Positions 1 to 11,929 of a stretch of 64,000 nt of DNA are shown here, piece after piece. Each line of letters starts with the position of its first letter. The stretch's first letter is position 1. The stretch covers positions 6,262,001 through 6,326,000 of the forward strand of contig NC_052134.2 of the NCBI RefSeq assembly GCF_016086655.4, given 5' to 3'. Below the pieces are notes generated by a model that saw nothing but the letters and a program-made list of their open reading frames with translations, was not told where the DNA came from and did not search any database. The DNA comes from Lepeophtheirus salmonis (taxonomy: Eukaryota > Arthropoda > Copepoda > Siphonostomatoida > Caligidae). Both the position numbers and the translations under genes were made by a program.

Positions 1-1430
1 CAAAGGAAAAAAATGACCTGCAATAATCAAATCCCAAAACCATTATAAGTTATTGAAACGATGAAAATGTTGTAATATATTCTTCAGAGTAATAAACGTA
101 TAAAAAATTAAATTGTAGAACTGATCAAAAAGATAATTAAACTTTGTAAACTGATATTTCCTAAAAGATAGAATGAGAGTTGGACAATAAATTGGAGATT
201 GGAAAAAAAGTTGGAAAAAAATGTAGATGAGTTAAGTTAAAACTTTCGAATTTTACTACTATAAATGTAATAGCATACAGTGAACCTCTAAAAAAAAGTA
301 TTGAAACCAAGATCACGTTCTGAATATTTTTACAATGCAGTGGTCTTGGCAACTTTTTCTTCTATCCACTAGGAACGTTAAAATTACTCCATAACTAACC
401 ACGCAGCCTTCATGGTTTCATCCTTTTAAGCTGAATAAACAAAGTAAATTATTCAAAGGAAATAAAAATTTGCATCCGGGATAAGAAATAATGATAGAGT
501 GAGGTCATTTTCGTTTATAATTAAATGCAAAATTTTGTGTAAAAAAAATTATCTTCTCAAGCTAATAGACGCGTTTAGCTACTTTGTTTTATAGTTTTAG
601 GGTACAATAAATTTAATTAAACTTAATGATATACAGGTTGTTTCAAATTTTTTTTAAAGTTTAAACAATGTTGAATTTGGCTCAACTATAAAATATGTAG
701 ATTGTTCGGGAATATAAGTAAAGAAGGGATTTTTGACAAGAAAAAAATTAGTTTAGAAGTTAGAAAAATGATTGGTGCGAGTGTTCTTCCCTATTTTGAG
801 TATAAACTGTTTTAAAAATGTATAATACAAAATATACCTATCCTATTACCCTATTATAATTATAATATTTTCCTTGCACTAATGATATTTCAAATATAGA
901 ATTTTTTTTCATATTTATAACAGTTATTCAATCTATCCACTTAACATCATATAATATGCAACTGAAATTTATAAGGGTCTTAATTCAGTATTACCATAGG
1001 TTTTTTCCTTGCACTTACATTCCCAAGTATAAATTCTCGTCAAGCAAAATTCTTCAGATTTCTTATGACAATGATAAATCTATCCTGTCAAAAAAAGCTC
1101 CGTCTTAGTAGATCTAAAATCGTATGAAAAATCCTTTAAGATGAAGAAGCGCAATTTTATATTTTTTTATAGTGTTGCAGATGTTCAAATACCATCTGAA
1201 AAGAGTTACAAGCTTTAATAAAACCATTGGGGTAGTCCGTCTTTACAGATTAAAATGTTAACAATGAAGTAAGCATTAATCAAACCGGGAATAATTAACC
1301 AGAAAATATATTTCTCACTTATATGTAGAACATACGACATTTTATGGGTGAATAAATCAAGGAAACTTGCTACCAATTCGACTCAAGAGACATCACTCGT
1401 TATTATAAAAATTAAAATTGTTTAATTACA
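1..1430. other. AT-rich stretch, nothing recognised
   Basis: No coding homology, RNA gene or ordered repeat was recognised on either strand. Short open frames here are low-complexity translations of AT-rich DNA. Confidence 0.5.
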
Positions 1431-1478
1431 ATATTAGTGTACCCGACATTGAGGGGAGATTTTAGGGGTCGATGAACA

Positions 1479-1566
1479 GACAAAATTTTCTTTAATAATA
1501 TAGACCTGAAGTAACACTGGAATTTAGTTGTCGCCTAAGAGACAAACTTTTCTTTAATAATATAGA
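1479..1566 (+). repeat. Two tandem retroelement tail-like motifs
   Basis: The motif GACAAA-x-TTTTCTTTAATAATATAGA occurs at 1479-1504 and again at 1541-1566, 62 bases apart. Variants recur at about 1856-1884 and 28194-28219. From memory, a GACAAACTTT...TAATAT tail is typical of the 3' ends of RTE-type non-LTR elements in arthropods. That makes these likely 3'-end stubs; the family assignment is inference. Confidence 0.45.
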
Positions 1567-1855
1567 AGAACATTCCTAAACAAATCCTTAGTGTTACAGG
1601 CTGTTTTTCATCAGTACACTCCCATGTAGATTCTCAATACTTAGATATTTTCTTTTCAAGAGTAATAATAGCAGCTTGAGAAAATAAAAAATATTATTAT
1701 AGTTGCTGCTCACGCTCGTTGCAAAACCTCATTTAAAGTTACATTCATTATTTTTCATTTTATATGTGTACTTCCTTTTTTTTTTTTAATATGACGTGAT
1801 AAACAATAGCTTCACATTCCTTTTGTTAAAAATGATTTATCATCCGACAAACAAA

Positions 1856-1884
1856 CAGAGAAACTTTGCTTTATTAATATAGAT
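1856..1884 (+). repeat. Retroelement tail-like motif, third copy
   Basis: The same tail motif as at 1479 and 1541, here as GAGAAACTTTGCTTTATTAA followed by TATAGA. It sits directly at the downstream edge of the minus-strand gypsy remnant. The closest match is the copy at 28194, not the pair just upstream. Confidence 0.45.
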
Positions 1885-1899
1885 TAAAATTTACACACT

Positions 1900-3030
1900 C
1901 ATGTTGAATAAAGCATTCAGTTTTTGATACAGCTTGTTGTCCAAAATATTTAAATACATGAAACATTTTATTATCTAAATAGTTAGTAAAGACTTTTGAT
2001 ATCTTAATATTTCCCCTGTACATGTTTTTATCTTCATACAATAGAAAATGGATAGAAGGAGCTTGAAGAGAACAGTTATTTCTGTTCAAGATGTAGAAAA
2101 TCCAAGAAACTATGAATAATATTGGAAGATTTGGGAGATTTTTGTAGATGTTCAAAACAAAATAAACTAAATAACATTCTGTTTTTCCAATTCTATCCTC
2201 CCTAACCCGAACTTTCTTACATTTGCGTATTTCCTTTGAAGTCCAAACTTTGCTGTGGTTATGATGATTAGTTCCAGGGTACGGTATAGCTCGAATAATT
2301 ACTCGAACTGAATCTTGCGTTGAATCTATCCAAGATACTCCAATTGTCTCGCCGGGAATTCGTATATTTTCTCCATTTACCATTTCTGCTGGGGTAAACT
2401 CACTATCGGTTATTTGAATCCTTCTCATCTGTAATAAGCATCATGGAAGATTTTCATCCCAGTTACCATCATTTGCTCTAATTAATTCCTTTAGTTTTCT
2501 ATGCCTTCTCTACAGTAATTCATTAGTCTGTAGGACGGAGTAGTTATGTGTTTGTTCCCAAAATGTTTGATGAAATTAGACAATATAGCACATACAACTT
2601 GTTGACCTCTGTCCGTATGAATCGTGGGGGATACTCCAAAATTTGATACTCAACACTTCATCAAAGCTTTAACCACTTATTGTGAGGTTTGGTTAGGGAT
2701 TGTTTCAGCACATATCCGTTTGGTGTATGAATTAATGCAAATAAGCATTGATATTTGTTTTTTTGACTTGATTTTTCAAATTGCCTAACAATGTCCATTG
2801 ATATGCTCTTAAATCTAGTTGATGAGGTAACTGGAGGGTTAAAGGGAACATATTGATGTCTTGTTATTTTTTTGTCTTTCCATATTGATTGCCCTTTCTG
2901 ATTATCCTTTTAATCATTTTTATTGCTCCATGTTCTAATGCACAATTTCGTTCGATACGTGTGATTGTGGTATATTCTCCAACGTGCCCAGTGGATTTAT
3001 GAATTGACTTGGCTTTTATGTTATCCATTA
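1900..3030 (-). pseudogene. Ty3/gypsy integrase, decayed
   Basis: Minus-strand reading gives a zinc-finger-like start (TGHVGEYTTITRIERN, about 2995-2940). The catalytic core contains FGVSPTIHTDRGQQ, with the core Asp near 2612, then HFGNKHITTPSYR. Near 2395-2340 comes TPAEMVNGENIRIPGE, the standard block after the core in gypsy integrases. The last part (2428 to 1874) is open for 184 codons, but its last ~90 residues resemble no known domain. Several stops and frameshifts make the whole non-functional. Confidence 0.8.
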
Positions 3031-3159
3031 CCGATAAAACTAATTTTTCAACTTTAATAGAATTTATAGGACGTGATAATAGGTCGGGTATATAATTTTC
3101 AGAGCCTTTTTTTATAACTAAGTTTGAAGATGTATTCTGAAATTAGAGAGAAATATCAA

Positions 3160-3400
3160 GTTTGTCGGTTCGTCCAATTTGATGTGATTATCAATTTCTT
3201 ATTCCAGAATTCCTCCGATGACCCAATCAGATGCATCAGTTGTAATTATTATCTTAGCTCCTGTTACTGGGAAAGTAATTCTAACCCATTTGGAAAGAAG
3301 TTGTATAATTTCATTGGAGAGTAATTCGTCATCCGAGGTCCACGAATACCCAGAGGTATAACTATTTTGTACAAATTGGTACGAATCGATGATAATAATT
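3160..3400 (-). pseudogene. Ty3/gypsy RNase H domain, decayed
   Basis: On the minus strand, TTDASDWVIGGILE matches the first conserved block of retroelement RNase H, with the first catalytic Asp in TDAS. It is followed by a stop and an EIDNHIK segment. The remaining catalytic blocks were not seen before the integrase part begins, so the domain is truncated or scrambled. The plus-strand open frame over 3124-3324 is the shadow of this domain. Confidence 0.75.
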
Positions 3401-3469
3401 TATAAATCCTATTAACTTACTGATATATTTATTTATTGTTGGCTATTTAAATGTTTCGAATCCCTTCTT

Positions 3470-3990
3470 AGATTTATGTGAAGGAGCTATTCCAAATCTA
3501 TTGATATTGTATCCCAAATATTGTATTGTCTCTTTTCCGATTTAACACTTGTTAATGTTCAGTACTAGATTGTTTTGTTCTAGGCACTTGCTTACCTGTC
3601 GAAGCAATTGTTGATGACTCACTGCTTTACCAGATATTAATAAATCAGCCATATATATATAAACTACGTCCAACCCTTGCATTATGGAGTCAATGTATCT
3701 TTGAAACATTGCTCCTGATTTTTTTAGTCCAAGTAGTATTATAATATATCGAACTGAACCGAAGGAGGTCAAAACTGTTGTTTTGTCTCTATCTTCAGGA
3801 AGCATGGGAACTTAGTGGTATGCTTTTGCAAGGTCCAATTTAGATAAAAGTTCACACTCAGCTAAAGAGTTAACAAGATCACAAATTTGAGGATGAGAAT
3901 AGCTGTCGTTGATTGTTTGATTATTAAAAGTTATGTAATCTCCACATATTCTCCATGATCCGTCTATCTTTTTTATTTCCTTTATTATCT
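3470..3990 (-). pseudogene. Ty3/gypsy reverse transcriptase domain, decayed
   Basis: From 5' to 3' on the minus strand one sees a KKxDGSWRICGDY-like start, SKLDLAKAYH (motif A, catalytic Asp kept), LGLKKSGAMFQRYIDS (motif B) and then YIYMADLLI, where a working enzyme has Y-x-DD. The first catalytic Asp is replaced by Ala, so the polymerase site is broken. It continues into YLGYNINRFGIAPSHKSK, the conserved connection region before RNase H. A stop follows motif A (AYH-stop). The longest open piece is 3542-3805. Confidence 0.85.
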
Positions 3991-4059
3991 ACATCACTCC
4001 CTCTGGTCCCTCTTCCGATCAGGGGTGCAACCTACGATGTCTAAACATAGTTACTACAT

Positions 4060-5690
4060 TTTTCTAAATCTGGATTATTACACTAGTCGAAACAGTTTGA
4101 CCTTTGGATTTAGCTAATATGGGTTCAGTGTTTTTTTTCCTCGAGAATCGTGAAAATAACTTTTATGGTTTTTTTTGTCTACGTGGAGGAACATTTTACG
4201 TATATGTATTTCTTTATTTTACAAAATTAAATATTTCTTTTTTGCATTCTTTTTGTACTTACAAGACACTTTCTACGATTCAGAAAAAGATATAAAGATA
4301 TCATTTAAATACTTTCTAAATATAGAACCATATAACTATAAAACTATCCTTGATTTTTCCAGAAATAGTGTATTATATAAGTCATATTTATGTCATTTTG
4401 GGTAAAGAAATCAACAATACACCTTCTCATTCAATTGGTAAAAAAATTGAAATTTTGTTGACTAATGCAATTAATGGTGTAATAATATTTGTAGTTAAAA
4501 TAAATCCATTATTTAGCCTATCGTATGGCTTTAGTAATGGGTAACACCTGTTGTATAAGTGCAATCAGTTTATGCCTAATGGTATTTCGAAAGAATAAAA
4601 TAAAATTCCAATAGATCGAAATGAAATATTAGCATCAATGTATAATTGTTAATTAAAATTAATGATGTTGTCATTAAATAAAGCCTATTAGGTCGTAGAA
4701 ATGGTAAGGAATGCAAATTACAACTTGTACAGAAATTTCAAATTCTACACGACTTATATTTATTTATAAAAATATATAATTACATTTTTTTTAAGGATAA
4801 GATATTATCGTAAATTATTTTTGATGCTATACTTTCATGCATGTAATTTTTTTTATAATTAAATTATATTTTTACTCCTGCTAGTTAAATAATCCTTTAA
4901 GATATATTAATACCTAATTATATTATTGAATTTTATCCTAATAACATTGATATATTAGACATAATTTAATAATCATATTTTACATATCAATAATTACTAC
5001 ATAATATAAAAAAGCCCCAGAAATGTATTCTAATGAATTTTGTTAGTACTTCGTTTCAATTAATTATCTATTAATGGTTATAATTACATTTTGATCACAT
5101 AGAAAGGGCTTTGAAAATTATTATCACAGAGCATTTTTTTAATTACATTTAAAAAGATCTATTGAGTATGTGGTTAACTTTCTTCAAAAACGTTTAGAAT
5201 AAATGATGAAGTAATCTGTATTTAAAAGATTTTGTAATTACTAAAATTTTTTAAATTATTTTGAATTGAACCGTTTACTTAACTATTGACTACTTAAATC
5301 ACTCATTATTCCTAATTTAAGTAATACATAATTAATTTTGTGTAGTTTTCTTATAAAATTGTAATTTTTTATCATATTCTAAAGTGTGATTCAATTCTAC
5401 GAAGTTGTATCATTCTCAAAATATTGAATTAAAACAATAATAATGAGTGAAGTAATAAATGAAAAGTAAAATAATTTTTCCATCAAATAAAGTCAATTTT
5501 TTTTTATTTACTAATACTACAGCAGAAACATCCACATTAAACATTATTAAAAAGTACATAGAAGTAAACGACTGCTCTATTAGTATTTTACAAATATGTT
5601 TTTTATATAATTTGAAAACAACTAAGGATATACATTTTGATCAATATATATATTTTCAAACTTTTTATAAACTTAAGTTCTTGGGGATGA
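4060..5690. other. AT-rich stretch, nothing recognised
   Basis: Very AT-rich with overlapping short open frames at 4104-4544 and 5459-5701 that translate to low-complexity, F/I/K/N-rich peptides. No motif, RNA gene or repeat boundary was recognised. Confidence 0.5.
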
Positions 5691-5699
5691 GAAGACATT

Positions 5700-5945
5700 A
5701 GAGCAGGATATATGAACTAAGCTGTATACTTAGAAAAATAGAAATATCACTAATTCCTCTGGTTTCATCAGTAGTGAGTTTAAAATGACTATGAAATATA
5801 AACTTGTATATTTCAAAAGAGCATACAATGCTTTGTTTATCCAACAAGCATGGTGTATGGCTCCTGGTTTAATGAAATTAATGCCCAGAGTAGGATCATC
5901 TCTAAGAAAAATAATCACAACTTCTAACAACTCTCATCTCTTACT
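5700..5945 (-). pseudogene. Family X fragment, copy 1 (HARW block)
   Basis: The minus strand reads ELLEVVIIFLRDDPT, then INFIKPGAIHHACWI, then in another frame KFIFHSHFKLTTDETRGISD. The blocks match family X copies at 34030-34200 (LCLIILG, SGAIHPARWM, MKMLKFSNELK) and 61870-62060 (IVFLGDVHPP, SPGCYT, KIWMSRSQFKWT). Only the central block survives. A possible extension upstream to about 6070 (a W-ENINKK stretch) is unclear because a mariner fragment abuts there. The family is described under the 33462 copy. Confidence 0.65.
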
Positions 5946-6109
5946 TCGAAATTTTTGATCCATTTCTTAGTAGAATAAGTAGTGGCATCCTTCAAAGCGA
6001 AATAACTTTTTAAACACTGGTCTGGATCGACTTAAGATCTTTTTTATTGATATTCTCCCAATTCTAATAAGACCGTTTAAAAGCTTGAATTTAATGTCAA
6101 GATAAGTGA

Positions 6110-6430
6110 CCTTATACAATTGGAGAACTCACTGGCTATAACCAACGGTGCAGGCCTTGGACTCAGCATACACAAAAAAAAGTGTAGTCCAATAGGTTGG
6201 CATCGGGTGAGTAGAGGGGCCACATTATCTTTGGTCAGAAAGGCAAGTTGTCCTCCAAGTACTTCTGGGTCTTTTTGGACGTGTGTGGAGTGCACCATCC
6301 TACTAGAACACCACGTTCATGTCCCGGTTCCTGTCTAGAACCATGGTAACACCTTCTCCTCTGAGGTTCCTTGCCAGCATCCAAAAGTGCTCGGAACAAA
6401 ATTCGTTGGTCACGCTCACATGGTATTTCT
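6110..6430 (-). pseudogene. Mariner-type transposase C-terminal fragment
   Basis: On the minus strand, using three frames, one reads QDGA-like (near 6300), then HTSKKTQKYLEDNLPF, a stop where Trp is expected, PKIMWPLYSPDANLLDY and AESKACTVGYSQ. These are the second and third catalytic Asp regions of Tc1/mariner DDE transposases. The spacing and the ESKACxV block recall the DD37D group. The N-terminal half is not recognisable. The open frames annotatable at 6077-6298 (minus) and 6120-6338 (plus) are shadows of this remnant. At least two frameshifts are needed, so it is dead. Confidence 0.7.
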
Positions 6431-6619
6431 ATGCTTGTAAGACACTTAGTAAGATTTCATTTTTCTTTTTTTGTTTATTTTTAGTATTTGACCGGAACAA
6501 TTTTACAGTATTCACACAAAACTTGATTTATGTAGTAAAAACGATGTGTAAAGATTTATTTTTTGCCGTAACCGGTATCATAGAACTTACTGATGTTGGT
6601 TTCTGATGTGTGATGAAAT

Positions 6620-7650
6620 AGTTATCTCACCAAATGCTTCACATCCCCATCCTGTAGCAGTTGTTAAATATATTTCAGCAAGGATTTACTAGCGCCAGAA
6701 ACCAAATTTGGTACACGGAACAGTTCTGAATCCACTATACAATGATAAATAAAATCAACCCCTTTTTCTTTCAGTCTTTAAAATTTGTCGTCTCAACGTA
6801 GAGTTAATAGAGATTTAGAAACCAAATTTATCTATGAAGTTATTGAAATTTTTTAACTCCTGTATCCAACCCCTGCGTATCGATAATCTATTAATGTTAA
6901 GATGTTGAACATTTTGGCCAGGACATTCAGTAGTTGATGCAGTTAAAAAGATTGCAACTAATTGAGTTCCTGAATTACTTTCTATAAACTCATCTAATTT
7001 CCGTTTTGTAATGAAATTTATAATCATTAGTGATTTTTTCTTCCACTATAATTTCCTCGTAAATAATCCTTTTTTCTTTTGAGATCTTGATGTTAGCTTT
7101 GGATTTATAATAGCTTTTTAATAAAATAATACAGACTTTAAATGAAAAGAAGAAAGTCGATATACTACTAATATATATTTTTGATCATAATCTTTCGGTA
7201 ATATTAATTTTTGATGAAAAGAAGGGAGATGGATGATTCGAGTTATAATAATTAGTTTTTCAAAAAAATATATATATATTTCACTCCGAATCCATGCTCA
7301 ATTGAAAATAATTACAGATGAAAAAATTAAGTAAAATAACCTTTTAAGGATAACTTAGCTGTAAAAAAGAAATGAGAACTAACACATGGCTGAGTTTGGA
7401 AGATTGTTGGAAAACAGTCGAATTTTGTGAAAAAAAAGTAAATTTTTTAAATATTTGGTTATCGGGCGACCCATCAGTATTTTCAATATTGCTCATTTTT
7501 TCAGTGAATTTGTAATGATACAATGTACATTTTAAGAATATTAGAGGTTATATTTTAAAAAAGTTTAAAATCGACCAGTCTACTATACATACGTTAGAAT
7601 AAGATATTAATTGTTTCCTATATCCTAAAAGGTGTGTATAATTTAAGCTC
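6620..7650. other. Nothing recognised
   Basis: No homology or repeat was recognised. A short run of TA dinucleotides lies near 7267-7280. The open frame at 6815-7027 (minus) resembles no family I know. Confidence 0.45.
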
Positions 7651-7659
7651 AGATATGAA

Positions 7660-8275
7660 AATAATTTAAATGAAAGCTCATATCTCCAGTATTTTGAATG
7701 TCACCGACTCTGACTACAACCACAGTTATTATTTTTCATAATATGTTTTATAGCCATTATAAGTAGATTTGGGTCTATATACTTTAAATATAGTTTTAAC
7801 TTGTAGCGATAAGTTGTTATTAGGTATATGTAGTAAATAATTGGGATATGTATAAACAAAATATTTGGAATATAATATATTTAACAAGATGAACAATAAA
7901 TTAAATGGATCATAATCTATCAATTGCTAATATATTCATAAGCTTGGGAAAATAATTCATGTACTCGTAACCGAGAAGCTATAATACTCATAAGATCTCT
8001 CTGATGTCATTGACTATTGACAAGTTTAATTTATAAACTAGCACGGTTAGTGGCTATGCTTTACCTAACATAACCATTTAGACTTTAGAAGTGAATGAAA
8101 ATTCTGATTGTATGAACTATGAAGTACGTTGGAATATTGTTAAGTAAATTTATAAATTAGTTAACTTAATACATTTCATACATTAATAGTAATTAATACC
8201 TTCTATTTATAACCATTTAGAAAATAACTTGCCTCAATATGAGCCTCAGATTATAAATAACTTTTTTTTGTTTAT
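7660..8275 (+). repeat. hAT-type non-autonomous element, uninterrupted copy
   Basis: This stretch aligns with both halves of the split element at 55254-58793. Left matches include ATTTTGAATGT, then CAACCA and AAAATATTTGGAATATAA ... ACAAGATGAACAA. Right matches include ATTCATAAG, then CATTAATAGTA and TTATAACCA-TTAG. Here the two halves are contiguous, while in the other copy they are 2.8 kb apart, so this copy represents the uninterrupted form. The terminal inverted repeats are not recognisable at either edge, and the right end appears truncated near 8275. Confidence 0.65.
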
Positions 8276-8598
8276 GTTTTTGTTTATTTCCTTCAACTCA
8301 AAGCTGCTTGCATCTGATTTAATTGCACGTCATGACAGCTAAGCTGCTCTCCTTCAAATTATTTTAAATTGTCAGGTTGCTCATGTGAATTTTCTTTTTC
8401 TTTTTTTTTTTTTTTAAATACCAATGGATAGTATGATTTTGATCTAAGAGAAGATCTAAGAAGCCTACTTAATGAGCAAATCTTACCTTGGAAAAATATC
8501 CTAACGTAATGACCAGAGAATCAAAAATCAAACTTATAACAGATGCATTCATTCATTTTATTATGAGTACTTAATGTAATAAGCAAACAGTGGCAGTG

Positions 8599-8733
8599 GT
8601 AACAAGGCCCTCAATGCCACTGTCAGCCCGCACTGGGCAGCATGATGCAGACTACATCCACATCAGGTGCCAGGCCTTACACCACTGCTTGGAAGCCATC
8701 ATTGTTATTAGGGGCGGCTACATTAATGATTAA
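8599..8733 (+). pseudogene. Mariner-type transposase C-terminal stub
   Basis: A GC-rich island in AT-rich surroundings. From 8644 an open frame reads DADYIHIRCQALHHCLEAII then VIRGGYIND-stop (stop 8731-8733). This fits the usual mariner ending (xxDYI..xCxAFRRRLEAxI..xGGYI). Just upstream in another frame is KALNATVSPHWAA, matching the block before it. Nothing of the catalytic core is present. It is a short orphan tail. Confidence 0.55.
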
Positions 8734-8739
8734 GTGAGC

Positions 8740-10090
8740 TCAGACAAACATATGTATATTGAGAGTATTTATTTTGATGAAATTATATTGTTAATTAATA
8801 AACTATATCTTGTTTAAATTTAAAATTCAAAGTGTTCAGTTTTTAAAGTACCACTCGATGTGATACAAATGTTAGTTATTTTTTCATATATATGAGCCCA
8901 CGTTATCTGCACATGCAGTCTATTTACAAATAAAAGGAAATTACGACAATAGCTTCATTCTTGTGACAACTGCCATACTTTGAGGATAAATTTATCTACA
9001 TACATAATACAACAAAATACATTTATTAAAATAATTTATATATTTTTCAATGAATTAATCGTTTTATTTTAAATGATAAAAACATACTAAAGAAAAATAT
9101 TTTTTTTTTTACATATTTCGACAATAACAATAAATTAATTTTATATGCATACCTTTATTGTTTGGTTCTTATTTTTTTATTATTAAACTTTTTAGGATAG
9201 TAGAGTATCTCAGGGGACTCTCTCTTTTAAAATTTTTTAGGACTTGCTATCCAGATTATTGGGCCTTCAAAGTTTTCATAATTGGCAATTCAACTGTTAT
9301 TTTTTCGCGAAATCATTAAGTAGTGTTAGCTCATAAGCATTGCTTGTTTAGCTAATTATATTGACAGTGGAACGGATCTTCTAAAAGACTATATAATAAA
9401 CTATATAAATTTTAATTTATTATAACTAGAAATTATAGTTCTTGTTTATATAATAACCTTCATTAATATGTTTGGACATCAGAGCTCAGTAAGGAAGTTA
9501 TTTTAATTTATCTGATTATAAATTTCTAGAAATGTTCAAATAACAAATGAAGTTATAACCCATATCCAAAAAATTACCCTTTGGAAGATTCGATCCATTG
9601 TAACCCTGATTAAGGAACTGGAACCGCACTGATGAACCTATGCTAATCATTAATCAAAGATCAAAAATCATAGTTACATTGCAATATATTATCTTTTTTC
9701 TCAAAAGCCTCTAAAAACTGCACCTATAGACTTTCATGTGAGAGTGCCCTTACGGTAATATACTACACTGTAAATTTTTTTCTAGATGTGAATGTTCGAA
9801 ATTGTGGTATATATAATCATATATGATTCTCTTAAACTTTTAAAAAAACAATGTAGTAAGTACTCATAAGCAATGTTATGTTGAATCAGAGGACTATTTT
9901 TTGTTTAAATATGTTCATACATAACGTTTAATTAATTCAAATTAGAGTTTGTTATTTTGTGAAAAATTATTTACTATTAAACAAAGAAGAGTCTAATAAT
10001 TTGGAGAAATCTTTTTAATACAAATGGATTTTGGGATGGTTTTTTTTTCTTTTTAAAGAAAGGTTTGAGGGAAAGTGTACAACCAGTACA
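8740..10090. other. Nothing recognised
   Basis: AT-rich DNA with no recognised coding homology or RNA gene. The sequence CAGCTAAGCTGCTCTCC just before this stretch (about 8336) recurs inverted near 22457, which hints at old dispersed repeats. Confidence 0.45.
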
Positions 10091-10096
10091 AGACAT

Positions 10097-10272
10097 TAGA
10101 TATCTTCATCGAGTCAATTTCGAGTGTATGGATATCTTTAGATATTTTATCTTTCTATCTTGAAATTGGAGACAGCAACCGAGATAGATATTTTCATTGG
10201 GTCAAGTTCGAGTGCTTGAATTTCTTTAGATATTTTATCTTTCTATTTTGAAATTAGAGACAACGACAGCAG
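10097..10272 (+). repeat. 88-bp imperfect tandem duplication
   Basis: Two adjacent units start at 10097 and 10185. Both begin TAGATAT/TTTTCAT, pass through CGAGTG, and share TTTAGATATTTTATCTTTCT followed by a GGAGACA-like block. They differ by scattered substitutions, so the duplication is old. The second unit runs into the dispersed repeat that also occurs at 37098. Confidence 0.75.
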
Positions 10273-10600
10273 AAAGTGGAAATTCAATTATTCCCACATT
10301 TTAATATTAAGGATATAACTTTACAATTATTATTGGATTAGAAGGAGAGGGATTTCGACTTTTTCGAGATATTCGGACGATCAGGACTTTGGAGGTTCAA
10401 CAAGAAAGAAAATGGAAAGTCAAATTAGGTGGAGGAGGTTGTGAGTTTGTTTTTTTACAAATTATTCCGGGGGTGGGGGGAGAGGGACTGGGAGTCGATC
10501 CATGAACTGAGGGATAAGGTCGTTGGAGAGAATATCTCATTAAGTAAGCACTACAATTTTTCTTGTATCATCAACCATTACTGTATATTTAGAGGATAAA
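10228..10600 (+). repeat. Dispersed repeat R1, copy 1
   Basis: Aligns in the same orientation with 37098-37440. Shared blocks in order: CTTTCTAT...AAATT-GAGACAACGACAG, GAAATTCAA, TTTTAATA-TAAGGA, a TTCGACTTTT-like block, a GGAGGGGGTG-like G-rich block, GAGTC-ATCC, and TTAAGTAAG-like CACTAC with TTTTTCTTRTATC near the end. A short inverted match (TTTCTATCCCAAAATTGGAG on the minus strand) lies at about 10855-10886. No coding potential was seen. The element class is unknown. Confidence 0.6.
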
Positions 10601-10609
10601 TGTAGATTA

Positions 10610-11890
10610 ACTTCTATATCATTAATTCCATTAACTCCTGAAACAGAAAATTACTATTAACATATTTACATAACTTGAAATATAAAGTAAAAACTACCAT
10701 GATTGTCTTATCCTACGTTTAAACATATTCGAGTAATTGTGATCGATTGAGTCAAACCCCCTCTTGTCCTACTCCAACAATAAAAAATTTTAGCATTGCA
10801 AAGTTATTTCTTTAATATGAAAACGTTGCAATAATTCATTTTAACTGTTTGCAGTCGCTCTCTCCAATTTTGGGATAGAAAGATAATTTATGAAATCAGA
10901 GAAACTTGTACATACAATGTATCCGACTTTTCTTGAGTCCAGGATAAAATAACTTTCGAGTCTGAGACGAGTTGTGAGACATTACGACTTTTATAATTTG
11001 AAGAGAAACCATTTTACAACCTTTTACAGTGGAAATGAATAAAAACTTATAAACGCCATTATCATAAAGGTACAGCAGATTTTACACGCATACGGTGATC
11101 CTCAGACAATGACCTTTCTGGCGTATTATCTGTTGTGAAACTACACGTAATTGTTTTAAATAGGATATAATGTTTTTAATTACTTTTATTTCAACAATTA
11201 TTTTTCCTTAGAGATATTTTTAGCCTTTGTATAGCTTCTATATTTTTGAGTGCAATTATTAAAAACTTGCAAGAAATAGAAAAAGGACAATTTGCCTAGT
11301 TTTCCCCAATTAATATATCTTTAATATGCATAACTACGCACAAAATATTGAGAGTATATTTTTTGGTAATGATGATTTATTAATGATATTCAGAGGTATG
11401 TAAATCTTTATATATCTTGGGCTCTTTGATTTTTATGATGTGCCTACCATCGAAAGTATGCACAATTCTCATAATACACATAATATGTGTAAGCCATATT
11501 ATATAAACCGTAAACGATTACAATAAAATTTACGTTTTTGATATCCTTTGAATGATGGTTGACGAAATAGGTTTTTTATCCAGGGTTATTGTAAGCTCAA
11601 ATATTATTTGTACACACAACCATTTGATATATAAAATCACGTCAAGATATTTACATCACACGTACGATTTTATTCCTTTTTATAAATACATGATATGGAG
11701 ATTTTTTCCTGCTTTCAAACTTAGGAAAGGAATACCACAATATACATAGTATAATAAGGAGATCAGGTGTTTTTGATCTATCTTATCTAAATTAAAATAA
11801 AAGGGTAATTTTTGAAAGATTTATTCAATAAATAAAAACAAATCATCAGATGCAATCATTGAGAATATACTTCACATAATCATCTCAACA
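10610..11890. other. Nothing recognised apart from a short inverted R1 match
   Basis: The only structure noticed is the inverted R1 fragment near 10855-10886. The open frame at 11552-11749 (plus) has no recognised motif. Confidence 0.4.
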
Positions 11891-11929
11891 ACAATCCAAA
11901 TTTGGGTCCTGTGCCACGTATAGATCCTG

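Larger units (their letters stand above)
1900..4060 (-). mobile_element. Ty3/gypsy-type retrotransposon pol remnant
   Basis: Read on the minus strand, the order is reverse transcriptase (about 3990 down to 3470), RNase H (about 3400-3160) and integrase (about 3030-1900). This is the Ty3/gypsy domain order. Homology is continuous but switches frame and crosses stops many times, so the element is dead. No LTRs or gag were recognised. The integrase C-terminal part ends near the tail motif at 1856. Nothing here indicates an envelope gene. The assignment to Ty3/gypsy rests on domain order and motif recognition and is fairly secure. Confidence 0.85.

Noticed and set aside
6077..6338. Open frames on both strands over the same GC-richer patch
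   Set aside because: Real homology (YSPDANLLDY, ESKACTV) lies in a different minus frame; both open frames are shadows of the mariner fragment.
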